This document shows, piece by piece, positions 25,836-33,265 of a stretch of 64,000 nucleotides of DNA. The stretch covers positions 1 through 64,000 of the forward strand of contig NZ_QTJV01000006.1 in NCBI RefSeq assembly GCF_003412465.1, in the 5' to 3' direction. The translations under genes and the position numbers were made by a program. The DNA comes from Chitinophaga silvisoli (GTDB taxonomy: Bacteria; Bacteroidota; Bacteroidia; Chitinophagales; Chitinophagaceae). Every line of letters starts with the position of its first letter. The first letter of the stretch is position 1. The notes beneath the pieces are model-generated. The model worked only from the letters and a program-made list of their open reading frames with translations. It made no database searches and was not told the origin of the DNA.

Positions 25836-28163
25836 ATGGAGTCGACCTCAACAGAAACATTCAGCATAAATTTGCCGCCAATTTATGAGTTTATCCGTAT
25901 CGCCTGGGAAAGTATTACCGCAGAACACAGGAAAGACGATGATTATCTCTCCTTTGTAACAGTGGCACTGGAAGAGCTTAGTTTTTATAATAAATTCGAA
26001 GGGGAAGACCTCCTCTCCCGTTTCCGGGCAGGCTGCCTGGAGCAGCGTGGGGCCGTAACAGTAATAGGGGATAAAACATTGCAGGTTGCAGGTCTTAGCG
26101 CCGCCATCAGAACGGTGCATGCACCGGATGGCTATTTCTATTATTTTGGCCTGGTGATCATCAACGATACATTCGGATATTCCATAATCGGGGATTGCGA
26201 TACTGTGTCCAAAGATTACTATGAACCAATCTTTGACGATACCTTTCAAAGCCTTCAATACTTTGGCAACCCGGTAGCTGCCATGGAAAAGCAAAAGGCC
26301 GGGATCGATTCGGCTCTCAATAAGTATCAAACACCTGCTGCGCCGGAACCTGCGGCAACAACATCCGAACCCTTTGAAGTACCTGCAGATGGACGGGAAT
26401 ACTGGCAGATTGGCACACATACTTTTGCATTGACAGGGGAATGTGAATGCAGTATTTCCGATGGAGACGGTGCCTTGTATGTGAAGATCGAAGCAAAAGC
26501 ACCCCATCATATAGAAGGGCTAACCGACGATTATAGCCAGGGAAAAGTATACCTGCAATTTTATTTTAAAGGGATTTACAATGCAGGTGTACCTACGGGG
26601 AAATTCATCTTCGTGGAGGAAAGAGAAAATACATATCTCTCCTACCTCTGGAAAGGAGGATTTGATTACATTCACCGGCTTTCAGGAGAGGTTACCTTAC
26701 AGGATGGCTGGTTAGGTATCAACGGCAGTTTTGAGGAATACCCGGTAAAGCTGGCGGTCAAAATCGCTGACCATCTTAACTGGGAAAAGTACCGTTTCCT
26801 CAGTGTTGAAGAAGTGAGTACTGCGCCACCTGAGATCGTACGACAGCTGTGGCTGACAGACCCCTACCCGGGTATTTTGCAGGAGACACTTTACCCCCTG
26901 ACACAACTGGAAAACCTTTCCATTGATTTCAGGAATAAAAATGAATTCAAAGAAATTCCAACAGCCCTCAGGCGTTTAAAGGAACTGAAGGTGCTTGCCC
27001 TGAGCGGGGTAACAGAACTGACTAGTTTGCCACAATGGCTGGGAGACCTGAAAAAACTGGAAAGCATCCGCATCTCCAATAGCCAGATAGCAGGGATCCA
27101 TCCCTACATCCTCCAGTTAGCTTCCCTGCGCAAGTTGTACCTGAGTCATAACCAGCTGCAATCCATTCATCGCGCATTGCCGGAAAAGCTGGATACACTG
27201 GTGTTGTCTCATAATAAACTCACGACCGTTCCTGATTCAGTTTTAAAGTTAGAACACCTGAATATTGAACATAATCCACTGGAGCAATTACCGCCGGAAC
27301 TTGAAAATATTCCTTCCCTGGCCCTGGAACTGGAAAAGAAAATCACGCTGCTGGATTATACTTATAAGGGGGCCACGCCATATGACGACAGTCCTTTCTT
27401 TGCGAAGAACGATGCGGTCCTGTTGGAGCAGTTAACCGCACAAATCAGCGCAGCAGCACTGGATGCATACAAAGATGAATTGATAGAGCGTAGCCGTAAA
27501 GCAGTGGCACTGGATACGACGGAAGAGGATGCCTATACGGAAAAAGGCAATCATCGTTTTGGCGGGTTGCCGGATCTGCCTGCCGGTGTAACATTGCTGG
27601 AAGATGGTATGCAATTCATAGCCCAGATTAATTGTGCGGACCTTGCTCACTTGCAGGATTACCTGCCCAGAACGGGCATCCTTTATTTTTTCATCAAAGA
27701 CCAGGAAGAACTGGATCCACATGTATTGTATTTCGATGGCAACCTCAATGAATTAAAATCCGCAAATGAACTGGAAATAGCAGCCGCATTCCCGCCCTTC
27801 CGTGCAGTGGCAGATGGATATGTGAGTATACCCGGTATGTACAATGCCCGGCAATTATACCCCGGGCTGGCGGACTTATCTGAAATGTGGGATGAAATGG
27901 AACAGCTGGAGACGGGGCTGCGTGCAAAGCCCAAACATAGTATCAATTCATACGTATTTAAGCAGCATGATACACCTGAAATAGAAGCTGTGGATGCAAA
28001 AAGAGGCAAGCCGGAAGACTGGATGGTATTACTGCGCGTGAGTTCAGATCACAACCCGGGATTTTGTTTTTGGGATGCAGGCGAGATTTACTTTGTTATC
28101 CATAAGAGCGACCTGGCAAAGAAAGATTTTTCAAACGTTTATTGCGGTTTAGAAAGTAGCTAA
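25836..28163 (+). CDS. Leucine-rich repeat protein with C-terminal DUF1963-like domain
   Basis: 775 residues, no signal peptide. Residues 1-165 are an unrecognised alpha/beta region, and 170-320 a beta-rich domain. About six LRRs occupy 345-490 (for example LRKLYLSHNQLQSI). Residues 520-775 resemble DUF1963: NHRFGGLPDLP, FIAQINCADL, GILYFFIKDQ and a C-terminal GEIYFVIHKSDL. DUF1963 proteins often neighbour SMI1-type immunity proteins and toxins. Cytoplasmic, function unknown; the domain combination is unusual. Confidence 0.75.
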   Translation: MESTSTETFSINLPPIYEFIRIAWESITAEHRKDDDYLSFVTVALEELSFYNKFEGEDLLSRFRAGCLEQRGAVTVIGDKTLQVAGLSAAIRTVHAPDGYFYYFGLVIINDTFGYSIIGDCDTVSKDYYEPIFDDTFQSLQYFGNPVAAMEKQKAGIDSALNKYQTPAAPEPAATTSEPFEVPADGREYWQIGTHTFALTGECECSISDGDGALYVKIEAKAPHHIEGLTDDYSQGKVYLQFYFKGIYNAGVPTGKFIFVEERENTYLSYLWKGGFDYIHRLSGEVTLQDGWLGINGSFEEYPVKLAVKIADHLNWEKYRFLSVEEVSTAPPEIVRQLWLTDPYPGILQETLYPLTQLENLSIDFRNKNEFKEIPTALRRLKELKVLALSGVTELTSLPQWLGDLKKLESIRISNSQIAGIHPYILQLASLRKLYLSHNQLQSIHRALPEKLDTLVLSHNKLTTVPDSVLKLEHLNIEHNPLEQLPPELENIPSLALELEKKITLLDYTYKGATPYDDSPFFAKNDAVLLEQLTAQISAAALDAYKDELIERSRKAVALDTTEEDAYTEKGNHRFGGLPDLPAGVTLLEDGMQFIAQINCADLAHLQDYLPRTGILYFFIKDQEELDPHVLYFDGNLNELKSANELEIAAAFPPFRAVADGYVSIPGMYNARQLYPGLADLSEMWDEMEQLETGLRAKPKHSINSYVFKQHDTPEIEAVDAKRGKPEDWMVLLRVSSDHNPGFCFWDAGEIYFVIHKSDLAKKDFSNVYCGLESS

Positions 28164-28183
28164 TCCCCCGGTTGCGGGGGGAT
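28163..28183. terminator. Short GC hairpin after the LRR gene
   Basis: ATCCCCC and GGGGGAT pair around a 7-nt loop directly at the TAA stop of the LRR gene, with no strong T-run. It is between convergent genes. Confidence 0.4.
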
Positions 28184-28199
28184 AATACTTTCCGCAGTA

Positions 28200-28424
28200 T
28201 TACAGGAACCTGAGCACCTGTTTCCTGTACTCTTCAAAATCCTGCTCACTGGAAATGGTCTGGAATTTCTCCTGCTGGCCATTCCGGTTCTGTCTTACGA
28301 GGATCACATCCTGACCACCTACGATCGTGCGCTTTGCCCTGTCAAGGATCAGTTCCAGCTCAGTTCTGTCCTGCGTTAACTGCAGCTCTTCAATACGATT
28401 CACAATAATTACGTAATCTTCCAT
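28200..28424 (-). CDS. Small hypothetical protein
   Basis: 74 residues from the ATG at 28424 (MEDYVIIVNRIEEL). Hydrophilic alpha/beta, charged, no TM helix or signal. Upstream in-frame extension reads through a likely promoter. No family recognised. Confidence 0.55.
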   Translation of the reverse strand: MEDYVIIVNRIEELQLTQDRTELELILDRAKRTIVGGQDVILVRQNRNGQQEKFQTISSEQDFEEYRKQVLRFL

Positions 28425-28559
28425 ATTGCAAATGTATAGAATTGCCCGTACTCGTACACCGACTGTTCCGAATCGGACATTTTTCGGCAAACAGGGCTTC
28501 CTAATCTGCTAGAAATCACCTCCTTGCATTTTGGCATACCCATTGACGTGCCCTGGTAT

Positions 28560-28567
28560 TACATTTG
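28560..28567 (+). promoter_or_regulatory. TAnnTTTG -7 box, near-leaderless permease gene
   Basis: TACATTTG ends 3 nt before the ATG at 28571. The mRNA probably begins at or next to the start codon. Confidence 0.55.
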
Positions 28568-28570
28568 CCT

Positions 28571-30970
28571 ATGTTCAGGAACTATTTCAAAATTGCCTTT
28601 CGCAATCTGGCGAACAACAAAGTATATTCCCTGATCAATATCGCAGGTTTAACCATTGGACTAACCTGTGCCATGCTGATCCTATTGTATGTAAAGGACG
28701 AAGTGAGTTTCGACCGTTTCAACCGGCAAAGCGCCCGGATCTTCAGGGTGGTTTATCAATATAGTAACCATGGGGAGGAACAACGGTATGTCTCTACCAG
28801 CCTTTTACAAGGCCCAAAATTCGCACAAAATATTCCCGGCATTAAGTCCTTCACCCGTATCCAGGATGGTCGCGTTGACTTTAAAAATGAGGCTGATATA
28901 GAGAGTAAAGAAGTGCTCTTTGTTGATGCTAATTTCTTCTCCACTTTTACCTTTCCCCTGATAGCCGGCGATGCCAATACCTGTCTGAAATCCCGTCACT
29001 CCGTTGTGCTGACGAAGGATGAGGCTAAGAAACAATTCGGCACCACTAACGCAGTGGGCAAGGTAATGATGGTGAATGACAAAGGATCTTTTGTACCTTA
29101 TGAGGTCACTGCTGTAACTGAAAACTGTCCGCAAAACTCCTCTGTTCAATACAAGATGTTGTTACCCATCAGGGGAGCAGAAGATGCTATTAAGAACAAT
29201 GGCGACTGGTTTTCTTACTACCTCAGTACCTTTGTGGTGCTGGATGAACATGCCAATCCTGATGTAGTAGCTACACAAATGCAACGTTTTTATGAGCAGG
29301 ATGCGGCGCAGACATTTGCAGATATGATGGCGAAATTTGGCAATGGCAGGGATCATAATATCGGTACTTATTCATTGCAACCTTTGCTGGACATCCATAT
29401 GAGTACGGACTTTGCCGCGAGCAATGGTCTTGAGAATGCCAGCAACCCGATCTATGCTTATATTCTTTCCGGTATTGCAGGTTTTGTACTGCTCATTGCC
29501 AGTATTAATTTTGTGAACCTCACAGTGGCACGTTCTGTAAGGCGTGCGAAAGAAATTGGTATCCGCAAAAGTATTGGCAGCGATCGCCGCCAGCTCATTA
29601 TACAATTCCTCGGCGAGTCTTTTATATTATGTGGGATTGCTTTTGTGCTCGCTATCTTACTGGCTCAGCTGATCTTACCCATCTTCAATGAACTGGCCAA
29701 TAAGAAACTGGCTATGAGCTACCTCCTTGATGCAAAGCTGATCTTCGGTTATATGGGATTGTTCCTGATTACAGGACTGCTGGCGGGTTTTTATCCTGCG
29801 CTGGTCTTATCAGGGTATAGTCCGATAGACACCCTTTATAGCCGGTTTGCACTGAAAGGGAAAGGAATGCTGCAGAAGATATTGGTGGTATTACAGTTTA
29901 CGCTGGCATCTTTTCTCATAATCGCGACTTTCACGATTTACGCGCAGTTCAATTACCTGACCAGGACGGACCTGGGGTATGATGACAAAGACCTGGTAGT
30001 GGTAAGCGGGGCGAATGTGACACATGAAGAAGCTGCTACCTTTAAAAATGAATTATTAAAATCACCCGACATACTGTATGTAGCGCCTAAAAACGGGGGT
30101 CGATGGGCTACCATGGCCCGGCTCGCCAATGATTCAGCAATCAGCTTTGCCTATGAAACAGTGGATGAATCTTTTTTGCCTGCTATGAAGATTCCGTTGG
30201 TAATGGGTAGGAACTTCTCCACTCAATTTCCTGGAGACTCTGCACATGCGATATTAGTGAATGAATCATTTGTAAAGAAAGCGGGATGGAAAAATCCGCT
30301 GGGGCAATCTGTGATCTTCAACTTTAAGGATAATAAAACCTATGAAGTAATTGGTGTGGTGAAAGATTATCATTTTGCTGCGCTGAATGAAAAGATCGGT
30401 GAGCAGTTGTTCACGATGGAAAACAGTAACCCCTATGGAACCTTTTATGTGAAGATCAGGCCCAATAGTGCTTCCAGGAGTTTACAGTTTATAGCGCAAA
30501 AGTTCAGGACCTTCTTTCCGCTTAAGCCGTATAGTTATGTTTTTAAGAATGAGGCGAATTTGAAGAGTTATGAATCAGAGACACGTTGGAAACAGATCAT
30601 CTTGTTTGGTGCGATCCTGACGATTTTCATTTCATGTATAGGATTGTTTGGGCTTTCGGTGCTTTCGGCGGAGAAACGGACTAAGGAGATTGGTATACGG
30701 AAGGTATTGGGTGCATCGGTACGGAGTATTGCAACGGTATTGTCGGTAGAATTTGTGAAGCTGGTGATGATTGCATTGGTCATTGCGGTGCCGCTGTCAT
30801 GGATGGCGGCTAATAAATGGCTGGAGAATTATCCGTACAGGATTACGCTGGGCTGGACGATTTTTGTGGCAGCGGGTGCCCTGGTGTTGATGATAGCGGT
30901 TTGTACGGTGAGTTTTCAGGCGGTGAAGGCGGCGTATGCGAACCCGGTAAAGAGTTTGAGGAGTGAATGA
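28571..30970 (+). CDS. FtsX/MacB-family ABC permease
   Basis: 799 residues from the ATG at 28571 (MFRNYFKIAFRNLANNK). One N-terminal TM (about 21-41), a large MacB-type periplasmic domain, three TMs with VARSVRRAKEIGIRKSIGS (about residue 320), a second periplasmic domain, and three final TMs with the duplicate EKRTKEIGIRKVLGAS (about residue 700). This tandem-FtsX layout is common in Bacteroidota. No ATPase gene is adjacent, so it must use a partner encoded elsewhere. Family roles are mechanotransmission, lipoprotein or toxin/antibiotic export. Confidence 0.85.
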   Translation: MFRNYFKIAFRNLANNKVYSLINIAGLTIGLTCAMLILLYVKDEVSFDRFNRQSARIFRVVYQYSNHGEEQRYVSTSLLQGPKFAQNIPGIKSFTRIQDGRVDFKNEADIESKEVLFVDANFFSTFTFPLIAGDANTCLKSRHSVVLTKDEAKKQFGTTNAVGKVMMVNDKGSFVPYEVTAVTENCPQNSSVQYKMLLPIRGAEDAIKNNGDWFSYYLSTFVVLDEHANPDVVATQMQRFYEQDAAQTFADMMAKFGNGRDHNIGTYSLQPLLDIHMSTDFAASNGLENASNPIYAYILSGIAGFVLLIASINFVNLTVARSVRRAKEIGIRKSIGSDRRQLIIQFLGESFILCGIAFVLAILLAQLILPIFNELANKKLAMSYLLDAKLIFGYMGLFLITGLLAGFYPALVLSGYSPIDTLYSRFALKGKGMLQKILVVLQFTLASFLIIATFTIYAQFNYLTRTDLGYDDKDLVVVSGANVTHEEAATFKNELLKSPDILYVAPKNGGRWATMARLANDSAISFAYETVDESFLPAMKIPLVMGRNFSTQFPGDSAHAILVNESFVKKAGWKNPLGQSVIFNFKDNKTYEVIGVVKDYHFAALNEKIGEQLFTMENSNPYGTFYVKIRPNSASRSLQFIAQKFRTFFPLKPYSYVFKNEANLKSYESETRWKQIILFGAILTIFISCIGLFGLSVLSAEKRTKEIGIRKVLGASVRSIATVLSVEFVKLVMIALVIAVPLSWMAANKWLENYPYRITLGWTIFVAAGALVLMIAVCTVSFQAVKAAYANPVKSLRSE

Positions 30971-30997
30971 GGTTTCCGGACCTGTTTTAGAATAATA

Positions 30998-31027
30998 CAA
31001 AGCCGGGAGGTCTTACTCCCGGCTTTG
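30998..31027. terminator. Convergent intrinsic terminator
   Basis: CAAAGCCGGGAG (30998-31009) pairs perfectly with CTCCCGGCTTTG (31016-31027) over a 6-nt loop, between the permease stop and the end of the monooxygenase gene at 31031. Confidence 0.75.
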
Positions 31028-31030
31028 CCT

Positions 31031-31327
31031 TTATATCCCATCGATCTCTTTCGCTACTACCACTTCCCTATTCTCCAGCATTGGCACTACCTGCCCTATC
31101 ACCAGCTCCTGAAAATACGTAGCATTACGATGTACCTCTACAGCCGCTTCGCTCTTATACCCCTCATACAACAGCAGGGTATTGGCATCCTGCGTACTCT
31201 GGTGTATCTTATAAAACAAATTCCCTTCCTCTTCCCTACTCTTTCCGGCCACTACCTTCATCAATTCCAGCACCGCATGCAATTGTCCTTCTTTTACCTG
31301 CCATTTGGCAAAAACATTTATACTCAT
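31031..31327 (-). CDS. Antibiotic biosynthesis monooxygenase (ABM)-fold protein, YgiN-like
   Basis: 98 residues. Ferredoxin-like ABM domain over the whole length: INVFAKWQVKEGQ, ALYKIHQS-like NLFYKIHQSTQD, and LLLYEGYKS. Such small proteins oxidise quinols or bind redox metabolites without cofactors. It begins 13 bp after the DJ-1-family gene, so the pair is an operon. Confidence 0.8.
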   Translation of the reverse strand: MSINVFAKWQVKEGQLHAVLELMKVVAGKSREEEGNLFYKIHQSTQDANTLLLYEGYKSEAAVEVHRNATYFQELVIGQVVPMLENREVVVAKEIDGI

Positions 31328-31340
31328 TTTATCAATTGTT

Positions 31341-32006
31341 TTATTTTCCTAAAATAGCGACGATCTTCTCACCTACCCCTTTTGCAGAAGCGGGGTTCTG
31401 CCCGGTCACCAGTCTGCCATCGGCAATACTATTTGCAGACCAGGGTGCTGCTGCATGAAACACTGCTCCCTGGCTGGTCAACGCAGTTTGCAGGTCAAAA
31501 GGTACATCCGCTCTTGCATAATTATCTTCTTCCTCAGTAGTAAAGGAAGTGATCTGCCTGCCATTCACGAGGTAAGAACCATCACTCAGCTTCACATTCA
31601 ACAAAGATACAGGTCCATGACAAACAGCGCCTACCACAGCTCCTCTTTCATAAGTCTCAGCGATTACTTTTTTCAGTAATGGTGCTTCCGGCATGTCTAC
31701 CATTGGCGCAAGCCCTCCGGGTACAAACACCGCATCATATGCGCTTACGTCAAGGGTTGACAATTTTTTTGCATGTTGCATATCGGCCCAGGCTTTCCCT
31801 GTCAGGAATCGCAGGTTAGCGGGGTCGGCTGCCTCGTTCAGGGCATCGAGGTAAGGGGTATCGCCCGTTAAACTGGCGAAATCAACCTGGTAACCTGCTT
31901 TTTCGAATTCAGCATAAGGATGTGCTACTTCAGGGAGGAAGGTACCTGTTCTTCTATTGTGGGTGCCAATTGCATTTGCATTGGAAACGATGATTAAGAT
32001 TTTCAT
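31341..32006 (-). CDS. DJ-1/PfpI-family protein, Hsp31-like
   Basis: 221 residues from the ATG at 32006 (MKILIIVSN). AVFVPGGLAPM and the nucleophile elbow GAVCHGPVSLL (Cys near residue 128) are diagnostic. Family members are glyoxalases/deglycases or chaperones for electrophile stress. The -7 box at 32037 and a canonical Crp-type site at 32088 precede it, and a Crp-family gene lies just upstream. It forms an operon with the ABM gene. Confidence 0.85.
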   Translation of the reverse strand: MKILIIVSNANAIGTHNRRTGTFLPEVAHPYAEFEKAGYQVDFASLTGDTPYLDALNEAADPANLRFLTGKAWADMQHAKKLSTLDVSAYDAVFVPGGLAPMVDMPEAPLLKKVIAETYERGAVVGAVCHGPVSLLNVKLSDGSYLVNGRQITSFTTEEEDNYARADVPFDLQTALTSQGAVFHAAAPWSANSIADGRLVTGQNPASAKGVGEKIVAILGK

Positions 32007-32036
32007 GATGTAAGTTTTAAGTTGTTTTTGATAACT

Positions 32037-32044
32037 CAAAATTA
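32037..32044 (-). promoter_or_regulatory. TAnnTTTG -7 box of the DJ-1/ABM operon
   Basis: Reverse strand TAATTTTG, an exact match about 30 nt before the ATG at 32006. Confidence 0.55.
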
Positions 32045-32070
32045 CATCGGGGAGCAGGGGGCGGAGAAGG

Positions 32071-32107
32071 AGTGAGATCACTAAAAAAGTGTGATTTGGA
32101 TCACACT
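32071..32107. promoter_or_regulatory. Crp/Fnr-type operator TGTGA-N6-TCACA
   Basis: 32088-32107 is a perfect palindrome AGTGTGAT-TTGG-ATCACACT containing the canonical TGTGA-N6-TCACA at 32090-32105. A second, shorter palindrome AGTGA-GA-TCACT is at 32071-32082, 21 bp away centre to centre. Relative to the DJ-1 -7 box these centre near -46 and -67, activator positions. The Crp-family gene ends 54 bp further on and is the obvious candidate binder. Confidence 0.65.
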
Positions 32108-32118
32108 GTTATTTAATG

Positions 32119-32207
32119 CCTGCGTATAGACGGCTTAGGGTTTGCCTGCTTACAGGCGGCTCAGGACTTCCCTGCGTACAGACGGCTCAGGGTTTCCCTG
32201 CTTACAC
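32119..32207. repeat. 26-bp tandem repeat, about 3.4 copies, at the Crp gene 3' end
   Basis: Units starting CCTGC at 32119, 32145 and 32171 and a partial one at 32197 are 26 bp each, with the shared pattern CCTGC-K-TA-N-A-G-R-CGGCT-Y-AGG. The unit encodes the C-terminal TLSRLYAGK of the Crp-family protein, and the extra copies continue past its stop codon. As 26 is not a multiple of three, expansion shifts the frame and sets the C-terminus. Confidence 0.75.
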
Positions 32208-32730
32208 CCAGGTATTCGGCTATGAACTTCTTGGGTATGCGCTCTATTAATTCGGGGTATAGTTTAGAGAATTCAGCATAGCGCTGTTGTGGGGTGCTGG
32301 AAAGCAGTAATTTAATGCGCTGTTGCAGGGCGACATATCCATTCGTCAGTTTCACCCTGAAAAAGTGTTCCATTTTATGCAGATCGGCAGAAAGCTTTTC
32401 CCTGGATGCAAGCGTGGAATAAAGTACTTCCCCTGCATCCATACATTCTATAAACATGGTCGCCTCTTTTTCCTTAAAGAAGGCATCATAGTCAGACATC
32501 CACCAGTTTTGCTGTGCAAATTGAACGATGTATTCCTTGCCTGCATTGTCTACGAAGAAGACTTTATAGATCCCGGACAGCACCAGGTATTCGTATTTAG
32601 TGTCATCTCCTTCATGAATAAGGTATTGGTTTTTGCGGACCTTTTTTAGGGTAAAGAAGGTCCTGACATAGTCAAATTCTTCATCAGTGAGCGGTGTAAT
32701 TTGTTCGATATGCTTTCTTAATCTATCCAT
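32161..32730 (-). CDS. Crp/Fnr-family transcriptional regulator
   Basis: 189 residues. Cyclic-nucleotide-binding-like fold (QYLIHEGDDTKYEYLVLSG, about residues 35-53) and a C-terminal HTH with IPKKFIAEYLGVSRETLSRL. No Fnr-type cysteine cluster. Bacteroidota Crp paralogs often sense unknown ligands. Probably regulates the DJ-1/ABM operon through the site at 32088. Its last codons lie in the 26-bp tandem repeat, so the C-terminus may have been altered recently. Confidence 0.85.
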   Translation of the reverse strand: MDRLRKHIEQITPLTDEEFDYVRTFFTLKKVRKNQYLIHEGDDTKYEYLVLSGIYKVFFVDNAGKEYIVQFAQQNWWMSDYDAFFKEKEATMFIECMDAGEVLYSTLASREKLSADLHKMEHFFRVKLTNGYVALQQRIKLLLSSTPQQRYAEFSKLYPELIERIPKKFIAEYLGVSRETLSRLYAGKS

Positions 32731-32748
32731 AGCTGGGTGCTAAGATAA

Positions 32749-32779
32749 AAAAAACGAGGGCGTATTTCCCTCGTTTTTT
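32749..32779. terminator. Intrinsic terminator
   Basis: AAAAAACGAGGG (32749-32760) pairs exactly with CCCTCGTTTTTT (32768-32779), loop of 7 nt. It lies just after the end of the minus-strand gene 32797-33144 and before the Crp start. Confidence 0.75.
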
Positions 32780-32796
32780 CGAGAATTATATCCCGG

Positions 32797-33144
32797 CTAT
32801 TGTTCCCTTGTCTGAAGATCAATCAGGGTCCAGTTGCTGTGATCTGCCCATTCCCCGCCGTTGTATTTCTGCTTCGCTATATAATGCAATCTGAGTTTGG
32901 CCCCAAAGGAATTCTGGGCATCGACATAACTCTTTACGATATAGCTGCTATCTCCCTGGTACCCCGAAGTATAGTCAAGCGAGGGGAATTCTGCTGATCC
33001 GGGTGCCTTTAGGCCTGTTTTTACAAATTGTTGGGAAATGATAAAAGCTTCGCTGATCAGTTTAGCAGGATCCTGCTTTCCTGGTTTGTCGTCGTCAGAT
33101 CCAAAGGCGAGGAATGTAAAAATGCTACAGACAAGTAGTGTCAA
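32797..33144 (-). CDS. Small secreted/membrane-anchored hypothetical protein, start unclear
   Basis: About 115 residues. The frame opens with LLVCSIFTFLAFG, a hydrophobic segment like a signal sequence, then a Lys/Asp-rich linker and a domain with KAPGSAEFP and YVDAQNSFGAKLRLHY, a pattern I know from unnamed Bacteroidota proteins. No ATG is available: only TTG (33144) or CTG precede an upstream stop, so the 5' end may have been lost or the start is non-standard. The 21-bp direct repeat lies directly upstream. Confidence 0.55.
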   Translation of the reverse strand: MTLLVCSIFTFLAFGSDDDKPGKQDPAKLISEAFIISQQFVKTGLKAPGSAEFPSLDYTSGYQGDSSYIVKSYVDAQNSFGAKLRLHYIAKQKYNGGEWADHSNWTLIDLQTREQ

Positions 33145-33155
33145 CAGGTGCTCCC

Positions 33156-33195
33156 TTTACGCTATCCGGAAAATAGTTTACGCTATCCGGAAAAT
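33156..33195. promoter_or_regulatory. Direct repeat TTTACGCTATCCGGAAAAT x2, 21-bp period
   Basis: Identical 19-mers at 33156-33174 and 33177-33195, offset by 21 bp. They lie about 40 bp before a -7-like CTTTCTTTG (near 33235) for the siderophore receptor. Two-turn direct repeats are typical AraC-family (for example PchR/YbtA-like) sites, but no AraC gene is adjacent. A simple tandem duplication is the alternative. Confidence 0.5.
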
Positions 33196-33265
33196 CTGCC
33201 TCCCCACATATACCCATGGCTGATTTTACCCTTTCTTTGCGCTCTATTCTATTCAACCAACGATC

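Noticed and set aside
28565..28570. Alternative TTG start of the FtsX permease two codons upstream
   Set aside because: The ATG at 28571 begins the family sequence MFRNYFKIAFRNL; the extra two residues fall in the promoter spacer.
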